The notes under the pieces: model-generated | Databases searched by the model: none | Seen by the model: only the letters and a program-made list of their open reading frames with translations | Told to the model about the DNA's origin: nothing | Shown: piece after piece, positions 58,994-64,000 of the stretch | Layout of the letters: every line of letters begins with the position of its first letter | Position numbering within the stretch: position 1 is the first letter of the stretch | Position numbers and translations under genes: made by a program | NCBI RefSeq assembly: GCF_040359615.1 | Contig: NZ_CP132942.1 | Location: 3,906,001 to 3,970,000 of the forward strand | DNA length: 64,000 bases | Direction of reading: 5' to 3' | DNA from: Tunturibacter psychrotolerans | Lineage (GTDB): Bacteria; Acidobacteriota; Terriglobia; Terriglobales; Acidobacteriaceae

Positions 58994-61024
58994 ATGCCTT
59001 CTGACTATCTCTGGCTCATCCCGATCGTGCCCTTCGTTGGATTCCTCATCAACGGAACCCTTGGCCGTAAGTTTTCGCGCGCACTCGTCGCTGCTGTCGC
59101 ACTCATCTGCACTGCGATTCCCGCCATCCTCGTCGCTTGGCTTTGGATCACCATGAAGGCCGATGGCGCCCCCGAAGTCCTACGAGTCGTCAGCAAGCCG
59201 TGGATCGCAATCACCGGCCTCCAGATAGACTTCGCCTTCACCGTCGATCACCTTACCCTCATCATGCTCGGCGTCGTCACCGGCGTAGGCTTCCTCATCC
59301 ACGTGTACGCTGTCGGTTACATGGCTCATGAAGAGGGCTTCTGGCGCTTCTTCGCTTATCTCAACCTCTTCATGTTCTTCATGCTGGTCCTGGTCCTTGC
59401 CGACAGCTTCCTCCTCCTCTTCGTCGGTTGGGAGGGTGTCGGCCTCGCCTCGTACCTGCTCGTCGGCTTCTACTTCCAGAAAGATTCCGCCGCCAACGCC
59501 GGAAAAAAAGCCTTCATCGTCAACCGCATCGGCGACTTCGGATTCCTGTTAGCGATGTTCCTGATCATTCGTGAGTTCGGCTCCCTGGACTTCGCCCATG
59601 TCTTCCAGGCGATCAGTGTCAATCCCGATTGGCACGGCGGTGTCATCACCGCTATCGCTCTTCTTCTGGTCCTCGGCGCAACCGGCAAGTCAGCACAGAT
59701 CCCACTCTACGTCTGGCTTCCCGACGCCATGGAAGGCCCCACTCCCGTCTCCGCCCTCATTCATGCGGCAACGATGGTCACGGCGGGCATCTATATGGTC
59801 GCCCGTTGCCACGTCCTCTTCGACCGCAGCCCCTACGCTCTCGGCGTCGTCGCCATCATCGGAGCCGCAACAGCCATCTTCGCCGCCTGCATCGGAATGG
59901 TGCAGCACGATATCAAGCGTGTCCTCGCCTACTCCACCGTCTCGCAGCTCGGCTACATGTTCCTGGCCTGCGGAGTTGGAGCCTACACCGCAGGCATCTT
60001 CCACCTCCTCACTCACGCCTTCTTCAAGGCGCTCCTTTTCCTCTCCGCCGGCGCCGTCATTCACTCTCTCTCGGGCGAGCAGGACATGCGCAAAATGGGC
60101 GGCCTCCGCAAGCGAATCCCCATCACCTTCTGGACCATGACGATGGGCGTCTTCGCCATCTCAGGGATTCCGCCGTTTGCCGGCTTCTTCTCGAAGGACG
60201 AGATCCTTAACCAAGCATTCGTCTCAACCAATCCCCTCGGCAAGCTGCTTTGGTTTGTGGGTCTGTTCACCGCTGGCTTGACCGCGTTCTACATGTTCCG
60301 TCTCTGGTTCAAAACTTTCTTCGGACCCGAGCACTTTGAGGAACACACCGACCTCCGTGCACATGGAGCCGCGGTCCACACTCACTCCGACTCCCACACC
60401 GTCATGGTCGCCGACCACGAAGACAATCACGCGCACGCCGTCCACGAATCGCCAGCGATCATGACCGTCCCGCTCGCCATCCTTGCGCTGCTGTCGATCA
60501 TTGGTGGCTGGGTAGGCATCCCAGCGGCTCTCGGCGGTCATAACGAGATCGAACACTTCCTCGAGCCCGTCTTCTCCACAGGAACAATTGCCGAAGCCGC
60601 AACCACCACGTCCTCCCGTGGTTTGGAACTCGGCCTCATGACAGTCTCAGTTCTCGTCGTAGCCATCGGCTTCTTCATTGCCTTCGTTTTCTACTACAAG
60701 AAGCCCGGCACCGGCGCAGCTCTCGCCCGGCGCGCTCCAGCCCTCTATAACCTCGTCCTCAACAAGTTCTACATCGACGAGGTTTATAGCGCCCTGATCA
60801 TCACACCGTTGCTCATGTTCAGCCGCCTCTTCCTCGGCGGCCTCGTCGACGGCGGCATCGTCAACGGCTCAGGCGCAGCCGCGGGCGCAACCACTCGCGG
60901 CCTAAGCTCTCTCGTTCGCCGCGTTCAGTCCGGAAACATTCGCTCTTATGCCGGCTGGCTCGCACTCGGAGCCGCCGCCGTCCTGCTCGTCATGATCTTT
61001 GGCCGTTCCATCTGGATGCACTAA
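58994..61024 (+). CDS. nuoL: NADH-quinone oxidoreductase subunit L
   Basis: A 676-residue ND5-type antiporter-like subunit with about 16 helices. LLLFVGWEGVGLASYLLVGFY carries the conserved Glu; IPLYVWLPDAMEGPTPVSALIHAATMVTAGIYM is the hallmark Lys/His region. A His-rich cytoplasmic-facing loop (HTHSDSHTVMVADHEDNHAHAVHE) precedes the lateral helix. ATG 58994 is used; a GTG at 58985 overlapping the nuoK stop is an alternative. The frame upstream of that is antisense-free nuoK shadow. Confidence 0.96.
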   Translation: MPSDYLWLIPIVPFVGFLINGTLGRKFSRALVAAVALICTAIPAILVAWLWITMKADGAPEVLRVVSKPWIAITGLQIDFAFTVDHLTLIMLGVVTGVGFLIHVYAVGYMAHEEGFWRFFAYLNLFMFFMLVLVLADSFLLLFVGWEGVGLASYLLVGFYFQKDSAANAGKKAFIVNRIGDFGFLLAMFLIIREFGSLDFAHVFQAISVNPDWHGGVITAIALLLVLGATGKSAQIPLYVWLPDAMEGPTPVSALIHAATMVTAGIYMVARCHVLFDRSPYALGVVAIIGAATAIFAACIGMVQHDIKRVLAYSTVSQLGYMFLACGVGAYTAGIFHLLTHAFFKALLFLSAGAVIHSLSGEQDMRKMGGLRKRIPITFWTMTMGVFAISGIPPFAGFFSKDEILNQAFVSTNPLGKLLWFVGLFTAGLTAFYMFRLWFKTFFGPEHFEEHTDLRAHGAAVHTHSDSHTVMVADHEDNHAHAVHESPAIMTVPLAILALLSIIGGWVGIPAALGGHNEIEHFLEPVFSTGTIAEAATTTSSRGLELGLMTVSVLVVAIGFFIAFVFYYKKPGTGAALARRAPALYNLVLNKFYIDEVYSALIITPLLMFSRLFLGGLVDGGIVNGSGAAAGATTRGLSSLVRRVQSGNIRSYAGWLALGAAAVLLVMIFGRSIWMH

Positions 61025-61075
61025 AGAAGAACCCGTTTCATTCGCACTTTGCTTTTGCAACACCTAAAGGAAACG

Positions 61076-62647
61076 ATGAATATCGACCACACCATCCTGA
61101 CCATCATCACCTTCGTCCCGCTCGCGGGCGCGGTCCTGCTGGCCTTGCTGCCAGACAAAGGCAGGCTGATGCAATGGGGTGCTCTCGCCGTCACCCTGAT
61201 CACTTTTGTCTGCACCCTGCACCTGCCCGCACGCTACGACTATGCAGCCGCCGCAGGCACCTTCCAGTTCGAGCAGAACGCCGCGTGGATCAACTCTCCC
61301 GCCATCCGTTATCACCTCGGCGTCGATGGCCTCTCCATGTGGCTCATCGTTCTCACCGGCTTCCTCGCTCCCCTCGGCGTCCTCATCTCATGGAACACCA
61401 TAGGCGACCGCAAAAAGCTCTTCTACACCCTCTTCCTCCTTCAGCAGGTCGCGATGCTCGGTATCTTCGTCTCGCTCGACCTCTTCCTCTACTACGCCTT
61501 CTGGGAACTCTCCCTCGTCCCGATGGCCCTTCTCATCGCCACCTTTGGCCGCACTGCCAATCGCCGCCGAGCCGCCATCAAGTACTTCCTCTACGCCTTC
61601 ATCCCGTCGGCCATCCTGCTGGTAGGCATGCTCTGGCTGTACGCGCGCACCGGCACCTTTCAGTTCCCAGAGCTCGCTCAGCTTGCCGCCACCCACAACA
61701 TCTCTGGCAATGACGCCGCCCTCTGGCTCGCCTCTCTCTCCTTCCTGATCGCCTTCGCTGTCAAAGTCCCCGTCTTCCCCCTCCACGGCTGGCTCACGGA
61801 CGCGATCTCTGAAGCCCCCACCGCCGCTGTCATGGTGTTGGTCGGTAAACTCGGCCTTTACTCCATCCTGCGCTTCTCCTTTGGCATCTTCCCCGAGCAG
61901 TCCCGCCACATCGCCCCGCTTCTGATCGCACTCGGAGCCATCGGCATCGTCTACGGCGCGCTCATCGCTCTCGTCCAAAAAGACCTCAAGCAGCTAGCCG
62001 CCTACGGAGCACTCGGACACGTCAGCGTTGTTGTCCTCGGCATCTTCACCTTCACCATCGCCGGCCTAGACGGCGGCATCTATGCCACCCTCAACGAAGG
62101 CATCGGTGCCGGAGCCTTCTTCATCCTCCTCGGTATCCTCTACGAGCGCTATGGCACCTACGACATGCGCGACTACGGCGGCCTGGCAGCCAAGCTTCCG
62201 TGGATGGTGACTCTCTTCGTCATCACCACCTTGTCGGTCATCGGTCTTCCCATGCTCAACGGCTTCATCGGCGAATTTCTCGTCCTCACCGGCGCGATGC
62301 AGTCGTCCGTCACCCACCACATCGGCTGGACGGTTCTCGGCACCACCGGCGTCATCCTGACCGCCTCCTACATGCTCTGGATGATTCAGCGTGTCTTCTA
62401 TGGCGATCTGAACGAGAACACCGCCGACGTACCAGTCCCTGACGTCACCGCCCGCGAGCACCTCGCACTCTGGCCCCTCATCGCAGTCATGTTGGCCATG
62501 GGCGTCGCATCCCCCTACTGGTTGCGAGCCATCGACACCGCAGGCACCTATCTCGCGCAGGAGCCCCCACCCGTCGAACCCGCCGCTTCGGCGATCCCAA
62601 TCGACACGGAGTCACAGATACCCGCCGCCCAGGAGGCCACGAAGTAA
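61076..62647 (+). CDS. nuoM: NADH-quinone oxidoreductase subunit M
   Basis: A 523-residue ND4-type antiporter-like subunit. SLDLFLYYAFWELSLVPMALLI contains the conserved Glu and VKVPVFPLHGWLTDAISEAPTAAVMVL the channel lysine/histidine region. AAAGGAAACG precedes the ATG at 61076. The C-terminal 25 residues are Pro/Glu/Ala-rich. Confidence 0.96.
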   Translation: MNIDHTILTIITFVPLAGAVLLALLPDKGRLMQWGALAVTLITFVCTLHLPARYDYAAAAGTFQFEQNAAWINSPAIRYHLGVDGLSMWLIVLTGFLAPLGVLISWNTIGDRKKLFYTLFLLQQVAMLGIFVSLDLFLYYAFWELSLVPMALLIATFGRTANRRRAAIKYFLYAFIPSAILLVGMLWLYARTGTFQFPELAQLAATHNISGNDAALWLASLSFLIAFAVKVPVFPLHGWLTDAISEAPTAAVMVLVGKLGLYSILRFSFGIFPEQSRHIAPLLIALGAIGIVYGALIALVQKDLKQLAAYGALGHVSVVVLGIFTFTIAGLDGGIYATLNEGIGAGAFFILLGILYERYGTYDMRDYGGLAAKLPWMVTLFVITTLSVIGLPMLNGFIGEFLVLTGAMQSSVTHHIGWTVLGTTGVILTASYMLWMIQRVFYGDLNENTADVPVPDVTAREHLALWPLIAVMLAMGVASPYWLRAIDTAGTYLAQEPPPVEPAASAIPIDTESQIPAAQEATK

Positions 62648-64000
62648 ATGTCATCCAACGTCCTGGCCCTCCTTCCCGAACTCATCCTCACACTCGTCGG
62701 CGTCTTCGTCATGTTGGCAGAGCCATGCCTGAAGCCCGGCTCCAGCCGCAAGCCTCTTGGCTGGTTCGCAATCGCCGGCACCGTCGGGTCTCTCATCGCC
62801 AGTTGGTATCAGATTCAGTTCGGCACCATCCATGCCTTCTCGGGCACCATTCAAGTTGACGCTTTCTCCGTTCTCTTCCACTTTGTCATTGCCTCAGTCG
62901 TCTTGGTCACTCTTCTGGGCTCATTGGACTTCTTTGAAGGCAACGCCAGCCACGCCGGCGAGTACTTCGCCCTTACTCTCTTCGGCGCCGTCGGCATGAT
63001 GCTGATGACCTGCTCGGTTGAGCTCCTCATGGTCTTCGTAGGCCTCGAGATTTCCTCCATCTCGACCTACATCATGTGCGGCTTCCGTAAGGGACAAGCC
63101 ACCGGCACTGAATCCTCTATCAAGTACTTCCTCCTTGGCTCCTTCGCCACAGCCTTCTTCCTTTACGGCGTAGCCCTGGCCTTCGGAGCCACAGGATCGA
63201 CCAACATCTACGCCGTCGCCCACGGCCTCGAGACGACCACGACCCCGGCCCTGGCCTTCACGGCGCTGGCCCTCATCATCATCGGCCTCGGCTTTAAAGT
63301 CTCCGCTGCCCCCTTCCATGTCTGGACCCCCGACGTCTACCAGGGCGCACCAGCCCCGGTCGTCGGACTAATGTCCACCGCCCCCAAAACTGCAGCCTTC
63401 GCGGTGCTTCTTCGCATCACCTTCACCAGCTTCCCCCTCTACCAGCATCGCTGGTCGATCCTGATGTGGGTTCTCGCCGCCCTGTCGATGACCATCGGCA
63501 ACCTCGGCGCACTACTCCAGCGCGATGTTAAGCGCATGCTCGCCTACTCCAGCATCGCCCACGCCGGCTACCTGTTGGTCGCTTTTACCGCATTTCCGTT
63601 TGATGGAATCGCCGCAGCGTGCTTCTACACCGCAACATACTCGGCCATGAACGTCGGTGTCTTCGCTGTCATTACCCAGGTCGCAGGCTACGACGAGCGC
63701 GCCAGAACCATCGACGACTTCACAGGCCTCGGCCAGAAGCGCCCCTACCTCGCCGCCCTCCTCAGCTTCTTCCTGCTCTCGCTCATCGGAATCCCCTTCA
63801 CGGGCGGCTTCTTCGGCAAGTTCTATGTTTTCTCAGCTGCTATCCACGGCGGGAACATGTGGCTCGCCATCATCGGCCTGCTCAACAGTGGCGTCGCCTG
63901 CTTCTACTATCTCCGGCTGCTTTCTGCCGTCTACACCCGCCCAGGAAGCGAGAGCACTCGCCTCAATCAGCTTCGACGCATCAGCGTCCCCGCAGCTATC
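62648..64000 (+). CDS. nuoN: NADH-quinone oxidoreductase subunit N (partial, runs off the window)
   Basis: An ND2-type antiporter-like subunit starting at ATG 62648, directly after the nuoM stop. 451 codons are visible without a stop, ending [13 protein letters not shown]. It contains [21 protein letters not shown] (conserved Glu), [36 protein letters not shown], and [22 protein letters not shown]. Only the last part, probably 30-50 residues, is missing. Confidence 0.96.
   Translation, partial: MSSNVLALLPELILTLVGVFVMLAEPCLKPGSSRKPLGWFAIAGTVGSLIASWYQIQFGTIHAFSGTIQVDAFSVLFHFVIASVVLVTLLGSLDFFEGNASHAGEYFALTLFGAVGMMLMTCSVELLMVFVGLEISSISTYIMCGFRKGQATGTESSIKYFLLGSFATAFFLYGVALAFGATGSTNIYAVAHGLETTTTPALAFTALALIIIGLGFKVSAAPFHVWTPDVYQGAPAPVVGLMSTAPKTAAFAVLLRITFTSFPLYQHRWSILMWVLAALSMTIGNLGALLQRDVKRMLAYSSIAHAGYLLVAFTAFPFDGIAAACFYTATYSAMNVGVFAVITQVAGYDERARTIDDFTGLGQKRPYLAALLSFFLLSLIGIPFTGGFFGKFYVFSAAIHGGNMWLAIIGLLNSGVACFYYLRLLSAVYTRPGSESTRLNQLRRISVPAAI

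Noticed and set aside
1..64000. tRNA, rRNA, CRISPR arrays, insertion sequences, prophage
   Set aside because: I read the gaps for T-loop sequences, regularly spaced repeats, transposases and integrases and found none; a covariance-model scan would be needed to exclude a divergent tRNA.

Overview
The window reads as chromosomal DNA of a Gram-negative, high-GC bacterium. Gene style and content fit Acidobacteriota of the Acidobacteriaceae/Terriglobia type: a RskA-type anti-sigma factor, a bactofilin, an outer-membrane protein of the family often mis-named 'neuromedin U', an APC permease with a USP-like tail, lipoproteins and an apolipoprotein N-acyltransferase, and a 14-subunit-type complex I operon. 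The taxon is an inference from gene content only. I see no tRNA, rRNA, insertion sequence, prophage or CRISPR array.

Layout. 0-5.4 kb: the 5' end of a probable acetyltransferase, a histidine-phosphatase lipoprotein, and a tight four-gene iron-transport operon (FTR1 permease fused to a DUF2318 redox domain, two FtsX-type permeases, one ABC ATPase). 5.4-16 kb: NAD kinase, an outer-membrane protein, an AsmA-like protein, TlyA, an ECF sigma/anti-sigma pair ending in a clear terminator, a large beta-propeller lipoprotein, DUF92 and YdcF-like membrane proteins. 16-28 kb: translation, RNA and repair genes (tsaC-type, trmH-type, rarA, prfB with a programmed +1 frameshift), a DsbD-type thiol reductase, small stress/detox proteins and lnt. 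28-37 kb: a 43-residue membrane protein, the APC-USP transporter, an AT-hook protein, a methyltransferase/bactofilin pair, and a mazG-GNAT-enolase operon that looks like an N-succinylamino-acid racemase pathway. 37-50 kb: uvrC, a zinc peptidase, a second APC permease, glgA, rsmA, ruvC, thiG preceded by a structured leader or small RNA, an RcnR-like metal sensor divergent from an OprB porin, and prepilin peptidase. 50-64 kb: the respiratory complex I operon nuoA-C-D-x-E-F-G-H-J-K-L-M-N, cut by the window end inside nuoN; nuoB and nuoI are absent and a small unknown ORF sits between nuoD and nuoE.

Genome-scale signals. The + strand is G-rich up to about 36 kb and C-rich beyond about 42 kb, irrespective of gene direction, which suggests a change of replichore (probably the terminus region) inside the window. 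Two families of short palindromic REP-like repeats occur between convergent genes and near gene ends, and one copy has become part of the trmH reading frame. The observations I would check first are the FTR1-DUF2318/FtsX/ABC iron operon, the structured RNA before thiG, the RcnR-like/OprB divergent pair with its operator, and the incomplete nuo operon with an extra gene.
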